DNA of 64,000 bases from positions 1 to 64,000 of the forward strand of contig SGPL01000108.1 of the NCBI GenBank assembly GCA_004802705.1, given 5' to 3'. Under the pieces are notes generated by a model, which worked only from the letters and a program-made list of their open reading frames with translations, did no database searches and had not been told where the DNA came from. Both the position numbers and the translations under genes were made by a program. The stretch's first letter is position 1; each line of letters begins with the position of its first letter. Source of the DNA: Bondarzewia mesenterica (lineage: Eukaryota; Basidiomycota; Agaricomycetes; Russulales; Bondarzewiaceae). Below, piece by piece: positions 1 through 10,330 of this stretch.

Positions 1-2
1 TT

Positions 3-396
3 GAATCGCAGCTGCTCTCCATCCGCGCCCGCCTCGCCGCGATCNTACCCGCGTCCGCCCCACCACTGCGNCGATTAGTCCTGACGGGCGGGTCCTCACA
101 GAATCCGACGATCCAACGGCTCGCTGCGGACCTGCTAGGCAGTGCCCGCGTTCGTNNNCGAGGGCTCAAGGGAGGCCGCGGGCACTGGCGGTGCCGTGCT
201 CGCCAAATTCGCATGGTGGCGTACTCGGGCGGCACGCCCTACCGGTACGTTCGAGGAGATGCGCGCGGGCGACGTCGAGCGCGTGCGTCGCGTCGCGGTG
301 CCCAAGCAGGAGGTTACGGAGGTGTATGCGCGCTTGGTGGAGCCTTATGAGGCGTGTGAGATGGCGGTTATGACAGCTTGTGCGGGGAGGACGTGA
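3..396 (+). CDS. D-xylulose kinase (FGGY family), C-terminal part, truncated by window start
   Basis: Xylulokinase phosphorylates D-xylulose to xylulose-5-phosphate in the cytosol and feeds pentoses into the pentose phosphate pathway. Only the C-terminal FGGY_C part is present. Frame 3 reads the nucleotide-binding strand LVLTGGSSQNPTIQRLAADL. After the NNN run at 156-158 the protein continues in frame 1 with EGSREAAGTGGAVLAKFAWW, which matches the glycine- and alanine-rich helix that follows in this family, and then a tail containing VTEVYARLVEPYEACE. The stop is TGA at 394-396. The frame change falls exactly on the N run, so it is most likely an assembly gap rather than a real frameshift. 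The start and ATP/sugar-binding N-half lie outside the window. FGGY kinases are alike at this end, so another member (for example glycerol kinase-like) is possible but less likely given the fungal-type tail. Confidence 0.72.
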
Positions 397-1362
397 GTTG
401 GATCTTCGTTTGCTTCTTTGTGCGCTCTCCTGCAATTTCCTTGGGCTATTTGGATGTCAATTCTCGCTTTCCTCTATTTTTTCTGAGATTTTCCTTTTGT
501 TGTTTGTTCTTTAGGGCTTTTGTGTCGACCGAGTTAACATTCACAGATGATAGACTTTAGAGCGCTTTTGGGTTTCCAGTGTATAGTTTCTGGTCTTAGT
601 TGAAGCGCTCCATTTGCACCCTTCCTTTCAGGCCTTGCTCTACTGATGAGAATAGACAATCAGATGTTGATGCCACCGCGTCACGTATATGCATGATTGA
701 ATTATCCTTAAGTGCAAGTTACGGGCTTGAACTTAAGAAATCTCAAACGACGGTATTCTGATCGTTGACCTCAAAGATCCTGATGACGATGGCGAAGAAC
801 TCCATGACAGAGATGTATCTTTTTGGCCATGGGTTGTCTGTCTGCGCAATGACCCCAGTACTGATAAGCCAAATAGCGATTGATCATATCCAAACATGTA
901 ACAAAAATATTCCTTCTCATCAACTTCTCATTCCCCAAAAGACAAGACAAAATATGTAGTCCATGCAAAATCAGTGGCCAAAGATCAACATACAGTCGCA
1001 ATGCAAAACGGCAGATGCCGCGGAAGTAGAGCGGTGTGCGCAAGAATGGGTGGGTAAGTCGGTGAAATATACAGTACATAACTGGATGAGAAATCACAAT
1101 GCCCATTGAATGGACGAAGATGGACATCTGGGGTTGCAGGTACTATACCGCGCAAGCATGATCAATCAACTATTTTGAAGCAAATGTATGAAGTGCGATC
1201 AATCAAAAGAGAAGGGTTACAGTCGAAGGGCGCGGTGGTTGGACAGGGTGTGTATACTTAGACTGTATTGCACATAAGATTGGTCCCTCACAACGTTCGG
1301 TATACGCGTGCCTGTCCAAAAATAAGTGGAAGAGGATGTGGGTGAGTGGGAATGGACTGCGA
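397..1362. other. Intergenic region between convergent genes
   Basis: This is the space between the 3' ends of the kinase (+) and the ferritin-like gene (-), presumably holding both 3' UTRs. The open frames here are short, have no recognisable domain and overlap on both strands, so I call no gene. Confidence 0.6.
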
Positions 1363-2576
1363 TCACTGGCTATTGATGGCGTCGGACGGGAGAGGGAATA
1401 TGAAAATGGCGGGGCCGGTGAGCGTTGTGGCGTCCGTGACAGGGAGTGCGTCGCTGTTGGTCACGACGGCATACGCCGTGCCCTGGAGCGTGTCGGGGAT
1501 GAGTGCCGTATTGACGATGGTCGTGTTCCCGTCGGCAGATGTGGACGTGGACGTGGAGATGGGCACGAACGTCGTGTCGAGCCCAGAGAAGATCGCGAGG
1601 AACTGTTGCGCGTCCGTCGAGCTGTTGCCAGTGTTGGATGCCGCGGTGGCGTTGAAAGCCAGCGAAATGGAGGAACCGGGGAGGGGTGAGGCTGGGGAGA
1701 TGGCAAGCTGGGGGAATATGCGGAAGGGGAGGACGGGGTTGGACGACGGGCAGGATACGACGAAGGTCGAGAGGAGGGTGTAGACGTTGTTGAGGCTGAG
1801 GGGCGTGCCGAACGACGTGGACCACGCGGCGCCCTTCTCGACGGCGGATTGTATCCATGCTGCGTGGCGGGACCTGATAGGATGTGAGATCAAAAGTGCT
1901 TCTTTGATGCCGATGATGATAACGGAAGGGGAGGGGAAACGAGAAAACAAGGGTAAAGAAGAGACAGAAGGACAGACGCACTCGGTGATGACAATGGACC
2001 CAGCAGAAGTGATATGATCAGGGTCTTGGAGCAGATTCGCATATCCGAGATAGGCAGCCGTCGCGCCTCCCTCGAACACGCCCGCGAGCGTGACGAATTC
2101 CTGCGGCGTCGTCACCGGGCTTCACACATTGACCTCGCATCAGTATACACCGCGTCAAACGTTAAGAGATAATAAGAAAAAAAGCGCACGCACTATTGAT
2201 ACTCGCAAGGCAATGGCGCGTCGGCGCCGAGCACACCCTTGAGGAACACCACGTGCGTATTCTCGTGCTCCACGAGCTGCATAAAGCGCTTGCGAACCCA
2301 AGGCGGGTACCCAGCCTGCGCGAACGCGGCGTCGTCGAACTTGTCCAGGTAACCATTGTAGAACACGTTTTCTACGTATTCGAGCGCGAGCGCGAACTGG
2401 AGGATCTGAGTGTCGTTCACGTTCGCGGCTGCCTGCCTGACGGAACGGGACTGGAATACTTTGGGAGTCGTAGGGGCGGGTGAGGGGGCGGGCGACGCGC
2501 TCGTAAAAATCGGGAAGAAGTCGAGGAGAATGGGGAGGAGAAGCAAGCTGACGAGTCGTCTCATGAATGAGGACAT
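1363..2576 (-). CDS. Secreted Rds1/ferritin-like domain protein, three exons
   Basis: Model: complement(join(1363..1873,1982..2119,2194..2576)), 343 residues. Exon 1 starts MSSFMRRLVSLLLLPILL, a signal peptide followed by a Pro/Ala/Ser linker, so the protein is probably secreted or wall-associated. The ferritin-like four-helix fold shows as ALALEYVENVFYNGYL, then QLVEHENTHVVFLKGVLG, then an EGGATAAYLG helix and an SRHAAWIQSAV helix. These Glu/His residues sit where the family carries metal-ligand positions. Intron 1 (2193-2120, 74 bp, GTGCGT...AAG) and intron 2 (1981-1874, 108 bp, GTGCGT...CAG) both restore frame and family-like sequence, including VSCPSSNP. The C-terminal 100 residues are Ser/Thr-rich. 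This is the Ferritin_2 family (stress protein Rds1, plant PCC13-62). The biochemical role is not firmly known. The gene appears intact. Confidence 0.85.
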
Positions 2577-3112
2577 TGCTACAGCGACGGATAGTCTTGG
2601 AGAAAAGCGGTGGGACGAGCACAGAAATGAAAGCGAATCAGTGACACGCAAAACTGGGACCCGGATGAAATACGCCTGGTGTGAGTAGCGCAAGCACCTC
2701 GCGCGCTATGTACTCGCACATTGACGCCTGCGATCCACCGACAGTAGGAAGATTATTCCCCCATCCAGGCCCACGTTTCCCTCGCATCGGAACAAAAAAC
2801 GGGAGCAGTCCCCGGAGATGAATTTCGACGTAGTCAGTCACGTTCGGACGGGGAGAGGCGAACAGTAAGTCCATCATCTCTGTCGGACTGTAAAGTAGTT
2901 ACCGGCGCCCATCAGAAAAGCCGCCCAATCGCACTCCACAAAGCAATGACTTCTTTGATAAAACTTTGACATAGGAGACGCGGAGGAGAACAAGAGCTGT
3001 GGATAAGCAGCGTCACGGCAGGGCTCTTGTCAGGAGTAAACACCGAACGCCTAGCGCCCGTTCCATGCGGGCATGGTGGCGACCGAGCTGTCATAGGTAA
3101 ATTCAAGGTAGA
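2577..3112. other. Promoter side of the ferritin-like gene; no supported gene
   Basis: This lies upstream of the minus-strand ferritin-like gene. A 79-codon minus-strand frame at 2638-2877 is protein-like in composition (it includes VTDYVEIHLRGLLPFFVP), but it has no recognised domain, and I could not build a convincing spliced gene from it. It may be a 5' UTR or promoter, or an unrecognised exon. Confidence 0.4.
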
Positions 3113-3526
3113 TTACATACCAACGAGGGTCTCGTCGAGGCGCTTGATATTCCATTTTACCTCGAGGACGATAAACTCGAGGATAGCTGTACAGTCGAAA
3201 TATGATATTTCGTCCGGCGGCCTGCATACCCACGCGCCTCTCGAGATCCTCCGCGCACAGCACCGGCACACTGGGACGGTGCTGATGGATTCGAATTCAT
3301 GAAGGCATACTTACACGAATTCGAACTCGTCTGCGTCCGAGTCGCGACTGACGGTACTGAATACTCGACGGCGCGCACGCTCAGCGCTGTGATCTCTGTC
3401 CTGCTCCGAGCCCTTTCCCTCAAGCGTGCATGGGAAAACCAGGCCGCTTTGACAGTTATTGTAGCTGGATCGGAGATGTCCAGGTCCCATATGGGTTCTC
3501 TTGCCCGCGACGCAGATGAAACGCAT
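3113..3526 (-). CDS. Candidate small spliced gene, function unknown
   Basis: Proposed model: complement(join(3113..3186,3230..3270,3315..3526)), 108 residues. The start is MRFICVAGKRTHMG. Intron 1 (3314-3271, 44 bp) has a consensus donor GTAAGTATG and acceptor CCCAG. Intron 2 (3229-3187, 43 bp) has donor GTATGC and acceptor TACAG. Both joins keep one frame, giving a middle of EFVVPVLCAEDLERRVAILE and an end of RLDETLVGM. I recognise no domain. The introns are at the short end for basidiomycetes. The opposite strand also has a long open frame (3299-3622), so strand assignment is uncertain. Support comes only from splice signals and frame agreement. Confidence 0.3.
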
Positions 3527-5030
3527 ATCATGCTCCGCATGAAAGCACTGCAGATTATGCGCAATGGCGATACACAGGAGATAATGGACGGGCTTTTTTT
3601 TTTATCGCAATATGACCGCTGACACGCTGATGCATGGTGGGTGGATGGACAGATGGATAGATGGCGGCCTGGTCTGATCGAAGTCTCCTATAGAATTGTG
3701 CAAAAGCGCGCGTGAGCTTGACGAGCTCGTTACATATTTGAGTCACATCGACATACGATATGTGCAGCACAGCTCATCATCATATTTCATTGAAATTCCA
3801 AGTGCATTGCATCAGGTCTCCACGAAGGGCGATGCGCCGGCCGGCCCAACTGAAGTCAATTGAAGTCCAATGTTGAAAATTCCGGACTACTTCCATAGCG
3901 CTCGCTCGTACTTACTGACTCTTACCAGCTCTTTTAACTCTCTGTGGGCGCTGCGCGCTGGCGTGTCTGACGCCCGGGGCCGCTGCAGAGCCGCGGGTTC
4001 AAACATTCAACGTTCAATAAATGACAAAAAGGAAACAATCAGAATGTGGAGGAAGAATTCCTTCTAAGTTCTGCATGCAACTTCTGAAAGGCCGCTTCTG
4101 AATCGCCACCATTAAATAAATGCAATTCATTCAGAATCTGCGCAAACGACCTGACGGAGAAGGTTCCACACAATTCAACGTTTCAGCGTCAACGCGCACG
4201 CCGAATTCTATCATATATGTAGGAATGGCAGTACCGCTCTCGGCACCTATTTTAACTTCCCGTGCGGCGTGCGCGGCGATCTTCAGTGAATTCGGTCACC
4301 CTCGTGCGTACGCGTCTATCCTCGACTTATACTTATAACAGAACGACTTGTCTTGGATCTGTTATTTAAAGCAAGGTCAGGAGACCAGTGTGTACGCCAG
4401 GGCGTCAGCATCAAGTACTTACGCACAGTATGCATGATAGGACCAAGGCGCCGCCCGCGTGCATGAACCGCGCGGCAGAGAAATTCAGGGCTAGCGCTCA
4501 CGGTCACCTTGTCCGCAAGACGCTTCTATCAGGCATTTCCAGAACCAAAAGAAACAAAACACACGGTATGCAATCGCAGGAGGCTATGATGTACGCCGAT
4601 CAGAGTCCGTCGTGAGAATGACGATGCATGAGCTGTACACACTTACGTTTGAAATTTGAACGAGGAAGGAGGGCTGGGCACACAGCGCTATCACGTATGA
4701 TACATATCTGCATCTCTCCCTTTTTTTTTGTTCTTTTTAGCACATGTACACATCAACAACTCGCTAGCGGAATGAACAAAAACAGAGCAGAACAGAAAAT
4801 CTTTGAACCAACAACGTCCGAGTACATACACGTAACACATACACAACTCGCACAAACGGGACGAAACAGCCAAAAAGGGAAGAAGAAAGGAGGGGGGGGG
4901 GTGAGATGACAACAAGACACGAATTCCCAGCCAACTGGACCTCCAACAAACTCCACGAACCTATCCCCACCGCTACGCACTCTCCGCGAACATCCACACA
5001 CCTCCCTACAACCCCCACCGACAGACCAAC
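3527..5030. other. Intergenic host DNA with low-complexity runs, up to the retroelement junction
   Basis: No gene is supported. The region holds a T run near 3594-3603, a T9 run at 4721-4729, and a purine stretch ending in ten Gs (4892-4901). From about 4906 the + strand is rich in C and A without an identifiable domain. The similarity to the Gypsy LTR starts abruptly near 5031. Confidence 0.5.
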
Positions 5031-5100
5031 GACAACCAAAAACAGCACCAGAACTGGCATGACTATCAAGTCACACCACCAGACACAGGGCATCTTGACA
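5031..5100 (+). repeat. 5' LTR remnant (terminal ~70 bp)
   Basis: The end of this segment, ACCAGAACTGGCATGACTA through CATCTTGACA, matches the last ~70 bp of the 3' LTR (about 12388-12456) with scattered transitions. Sequence further upstream does not match the LTR, so about 350 bp of the 5' LTR are missing or replaced. Confidence 0.75.
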
Positions 5101-5269
5101 ACTATATCAAGCTCTCACAAATGAACCTGAAATTGAACCCAGACCAGGGACTATAGACATACCTAGTTACGCTTGAAGGCTTAAAAAACCTAAGCAACAA
5201 AAAGCCCAAAGTAGCTAATCCTCAGAGAAGCACTAAGGGATACCGGAGTGATGGCAGATAGCAGTATCA

Positions 5270-6769
5270 TTGGTAGAGGTATCAGCAAACATCCTTGTCT
5301 CCAAGGAACTAGCCACTATTTCATCCACAAGTTCCTTACCACCAGGGGTCAAAATCCCCTCTGGNGGAAGATACAGCACATCACTAAAGACATACCTCTC
5401 GAGGACACACCCAAACACCCATGAGGATAGAGATAAACCCATCCACCCTATCTACTATAACAATGAATGCTGCTCCTGGATATTCTACAAAACAGNAAAC
5501 CCATTACCTACTGAAATTCAAGGAGGGACTCCGGCATCATCAGTGGCACTCTGTGTAGACAACAGGAGGAACGTACCACTAAGATCATCCAGACCTAGTA
5601 GCCCACCCATTCTAACCTCACAAACAAGCATCCACCAAGAACTCCACGACAATCCACAAGTCATTAACCCTGCCCCACCACNAGAACTAGATCAAGGACC
5701 ACCTGCACCTACACCACCACCTCCTCCTGCCAATGCAAGCTCGCTCCAACCTATCCAACCACAAACTCCCAACCCATTACCACCTTCTCCACCTCCTCCA
5801 TGGCAACCGTGCCATCAAACAGCAAGTCGGGACTGAAGGTCAAGACTCCCTCCCTATTTGATGGGCNAAGAAAAAAACTCCAGACTCTTCATCCTGAAAT
5901 GCAAGGTCTATTTTAGGGTAAAGCCAAAAGAATTTTAGGATGATGCTGGGGCTATAGTCGAGCAAAGAAAGGTCCTCTTCACCTTGTCNTACCTGGAAGG
6001 AGGAATGGCCGAGACCTGGAAATGGTTGAAGATAGAAATGTACAAAAAGAAGGATGACTATGAGAGCTGGAAAACTTTTGAGGACGAGTTTGTCGACTAA
6101 TTTGCTGATGTAAACATTGCAGCAAATGCTAGGATAAAGCTATCCCAAATTAGACAAGGGAAGTGAATGGCAGACGACTTCATCACCGAATTCAGAAACC
6201 TAGTATCAGAATCTGAAATCACTGAGAGCCCTGCGCTCATTGAATACTTCATGGAAGCACTGAACCCAGCAATCGTAAAGGAGGTCTACTGAAAGAACCC
6301 AGTACTAACTGAAATCGAGGATTAGTATAAAGATACAGCCATGGCCGATAATCAGTGGTGAAAACTACAGTCCTTCCTTAGAAGACACCACTCCTCCCAA
6401 AAGGACAAGGGAAGCTGGGTATCAAGAGGGAGCAAGGCACGTGATCTGGATGTTATGAACATGGACAGAGGGATGGAACAGAAGGAGTAGAAGGGGAAGG
6501 CAAAAGTATGAGCCACCAACACTCTGTCAGAGAAAGTCAAGAAGTAGTACATGGACGAAGGGCACTGCTTTAGGTGCAGCAAAATTGGACATCAGGCCAG
6601 GGACTACCCAGATTGAGACATTCGCACCAGAGCAGTAAAAGAAGAAGGAGGAAGCAAGAAGATGACCATAGAGGAGCTCAAAAAGGTCATCAGGAAGCTC
6701 TCGACAAAGNAAAGGGAAGCACTCGCCGAATTCAGCAAAGGGGATGATGAGAAAGAAGAGGATTTTTGA
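5270..6769 (+). pseudogene. Gag of chromovirus copy 1 (proline-rich leader plus nucleocapsid)
   Basis: An N-terminal proline-rich frame (5270-5836) runs into a Gag region whose core contains RKVLFTLSYLEGGMAETW and DDFITEFRNLVSESEI, typical of Ty3/Gypsy capsid. A CCHC-type knuckle follows at 6566-6607 (CFRCSKIGHQARDYPD), in which the final Cys position is Tyr. About ten stops interrupt the frame, nearly all explained by C-to-T or G-to-A changes, plus one frame slip in the A-run near 5868-5880. The reading ends in TGA at 6767-6769, overlapping the ATG of the next frame (6769-6771). Gag would form the virus-like particle and bind the RNA. Confidence 0.75.
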
Positions 6770-9700
6770 TGAGTCCAAAGTTCCAGATGTGGCTTTGGAC
6801 GAAAGGCTGCTACGATAACTCTATTTTTGTAAAATTCACCAAAGGTGAACAATTGGAAATTACATCTTGGGTATCACAGAGCGGCACTAAAAATGTCAAG
6901 ACAAANGCAATGATAGATAGTGGGGCAACCGGAAAGTTCATTCATTGGAAAGCGGTACAAAAATATAGACTCAGGACAATAAAACTAAAAAACAAAATCA
7001 AGATCCAGAATGTCGATAACACGGAAAATATCCTGGGATAAATTAGAGAATTTGTCTACCTCCAGTTGCGAATTGAAAACCACATCGAAATAATGAGGCT
7101 GTANGTGTCAGACATCAGAGATGATGAGATAATTCTNGGGCTTCCCTGGTTAAGGACATACAACCCAACAATCGACTGACGGAACAAAACCCTACACTTT
7201 CANAACTGCCCCTACTAGTGCAAAAGGAATCAGTGAAACTGGCAGTACCAACAGTCACTTTAGAAAATTCTTCGCAGCTGCAAAACTAAGGAAAGGGTCA
7301 GCATGACTTCGGTCTCATAAAAACTGGCAGAAGAAGCAGGGAAGGACAAGCCAAAGAAGTCAATTGAGGAGTCCATCTCTGCTCATTACCTTGGCCACCG
7401 ACGAGTATTCAAAGAAAAGGCATCACAGAGTTTTCTCCCTCCTCGTGCCTAGGACCATAAGATTGAGCTGAAGCCTGGCGTGCCTGGCGGAATTACAATA
7501 AAGATTATCCCTCTATCTCGGAATGAACAGGCCGAGCTCNACAAGTTCTTGGATGAGCATCTGAGGCAAGGGACCACCAAGANGTCCAAGTCACCCTATG
7601 CCTCTCCTTTCTTCTTTGTCAAAAAGAAGGATGGAAAGCTCTGCCTAGTACAGGACTACTGAAAGCTAAATNAANACACNATTAAGAACAGATACCCNNT
7701 CCCACTTAGTTCAGATATNATAAAAAGCCTGAAGNACAAGCNCATATTNANTAAAATGGATGTCNGNTGGGGCTATAACAATATNNGCATCAAGGAAGGA
7801 GATCANGAAAAGGCAGCATTCCTTACNAACNGAGGATTGTTNNAACNAATGGTGATGNTCTTCGGCNTGACCAACTCGCTGGCAACATTCCAAACTATGA
7901 TGAATGAACTCTTCAAGGACCTGATCATGACAGGAGAAGTAATCATCTACATGGATGACATTCTGATAGCAACTGTTCACATGGAAAGGCATCGGGAGCT
8001 TGTAGGTGAAATACTCCATTGATTGGTAGAAAATGATCTCTTTCTCAAGCCAGAAAAATGTACCTTCGAAGCAGGAAAGGTGGACTACCTGGGGTTTATC
8101 ATCTCCCACGACAAGATAGAGATAGACCCGATAAAAGTCGAAGGGCTTTCCAACTAGCCTGCACCTCAAAAAGTACGAGATGTTTGGTCTTTCCTAGGGT
8201 TTGGCAACTTTTACCGGTGCTTCATCAAGGGGTATGCCTGCCTGGCACAACTCATGCATGACCTCACAAAGAAGGATGCCAAATGGCACTGAGGAGAATC
8301 CCAGCAAAAGGCATTTGATGCACTAAAGAATGCATTCACGTCCACATCAGTACTGATCTAACTCAACACGACAAGGCCATTTAGGGTCAACACAAATGCT
8401 TCGCTCATGGCTACAGGAGGGATCCTGCTGCAACAAGGAGAAGACAGACAGTAGCACCCATGCGCCTACCTCTCCAAGGGGTTCTCCCCAGCAGAACAAA
8501 ACTATGACATCTATGACAGGGAGCTACTGGTGATTGTTCGAGCCTTCGAAGCATAGAGACACTTCCTAGAAGGCTCAGACCATATAATCGAGGTTTACTC
8601 TGACCACAAAAACCTGACATTCTACAAGGACGCCCATAAGCTGAACCGCTGGCAAGCCCGATGGGCACTCTTCCTGACTTGCTTCAACTTCAAGATCCAC
8701 CATGTCAAGGGAGCAAAGTGCATTCTAGATGGCTTGTCCCAGCGGCCGGACTTTAATGATGGAAGGTCAGACAATGAAGAACACATCCTCTTAGACCAGG
8801 CACTATTCGTAAAGGTACTCGCATTGGAAGAGGACTCAGTTGAAACCTCCCTAAAGAATCGGATCAGGAAGTCGAAGGATATGGATGATGAAATTGTCCT
8901 TGCCTTGGAACTTATAAAGTCCGCCAAACCAAGGACAATATCAAAGGGAATGGAGGAATGGAACACAAAAGACAGTCTGATACTCTATAGGGGACAGATT
9001 TACATTCCAAAAGACAGGGACCTCTATTGAGAAATCATCCAGCAGCACATGACCTGCCCGCTACTGGCCACCCTGGAGAATGAAAAACAGTGGAGAGGGT
9101 ACAAAGAGATTTTTAGTGGCCAGGCATGACAACATTCATTAAAGAATATATCAAAGGATGCGCGATCTGCCAGGCATTGAAGAACCAACCCAACAGGGCA
9201 GGAGTACCAATGGTCCCCATACCTGCCGATGTCCACGTGCTTCCATTTCAAATAGTCTTGACTGACTTTATCACGGACCTACCAGTATCAAAAGGGTTCA
9301 ACTCAATAGCAGTTTTCGTGGACCACGACGTGTCAAAAGGAGTAGTATTTGTCCCATGTCACAAAATCATCATGGCAATACAAATAGCAGCTCTCTATCA
9401 AGATCACGTATGGAAATGATATGGCCTACCAAGCAAGGTCATCTCTGATTGAGGGCCGCAATATGCTACAAAAGTCATGAAGGAACTCTGCAGGAAATTG
9501 GGGATAAAACAGGCAATGTTCACGGCCTATCACCCTTAGACCGATGGGCAGATGGAACAAATGAATCAATCCCTAGAATAGTTCTTGCAGATCTTCTGCA
9601 ACTTCTAAGGTGATGATTGGGCAGACCTGTTACCATTCACAGAGTTTGCTCACAACTCCACCATCCACTCATCTACCAAGAAGGCCCCATTCAACTTGAT

Positions 9701-10330
9701 CATGGGATACATCTCGCGGTCACTGCTGAGAATATTAGAAGACTCTACCCTCCTTGCAATCTCTCAGAGGCTGAAATGCCTAGGAGATATCAGGAAAGAT
9801 ATGATCGCTTCCCACCAGTTAGCAGCTTAGGTGATGGCACAGAAAGGAGCGAAGAAAGGCAGATAATACAAAAAGGGGGACAAAGTGTAGCTAGAAGCAA
9901 AAAATCTCGCCACCATGCACCCCTCAATAAAACTCGCTCCTCGGAGATATGGTCCCTTCCAAGTCCTCGACAGCCCATCTTCTGTGAATGTCCAACTGAA
10001 ACTACCAAACAGATGGAACATCCACCCAGTGTTCCACACATCGTTAATCACACCATATGCAGAAACAAATGCACATGGCCCGAACTTCGAAAGACCCGAC
10101 CCTCCTGACCTCATAGACAATGAAGAAGCATATGAGGTCGAATCGCTACTGGACTTCCGCATGTTCCATGGAAACCTCTAATACTTAGTCCGATGGAAGG
10201 GTTATTCATCCACAGATGATGAATAGATGTTCCGAGAAGACCTCGAAGAAGACATGGTGGACGCACATGATACCTTCGAAGAATTTCACAGAAGCCACCC
10301 CCAAGCAATAAGCCCCCTTCAGACCCGTCC
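6769..10330 (+). pseudogene. Pol of chromovirus copy 1: protease, RT, RNase H, integrase, chromodomain
   Basis: The aspartic protease motif is IDSGATGKFIH (about 6911-6945). The RT region (about 7480-8180) keeps SPYASPFFFVKKKDGK and the catalytic YMDD at 7948-7959. RNase H (about 8385-8760) has NASLMATGGILLQQG and YSDHKNLTFY, ending VKGAKCILDGLSQRPDF. Integrase (about 9030-9760) has the CAICQ zinc-binding end, TDFITDLPV and GPQYATKVM. The frame changes near 9047, where a lost base moves it from frame 1 to frame 0. A chromodomain follows at about 10116-10250 (EEAYEVESLLDF, YLVRWKGYSSTDDE), which in chromoviruses guides insertion into heterochromatin. About twenty in-frame stops replace expected Arg, Gln or Trp, so the gene is dead. 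Several RT residues are N. Confidence 0.88.

Noticed and set aside
771..1127. 118-codon minus frame
   Set aside because: Low-complexity, His/Leu-rich text without domain, in the 3' flank of two convergent genes.
1336..1783. Long plus-strand frames opposite the ferritin-like gene
   Set aside because: They mirror exon 3 of the minus-strand gene in GC-rich coding DNA and carry no domain or splice logic.
3299..3622. 107-codon plus frame
   Set aside because: Protein-like composition, but it overlaps the minus-strand candidate with good splice signals; neither has a domain, so only one was listed, at low confidence.
4628..5124. Overlapping frames on both strands
   Set aside because: Driven by C/A-rich low complexity and a G run; no consistent splice or domain support.
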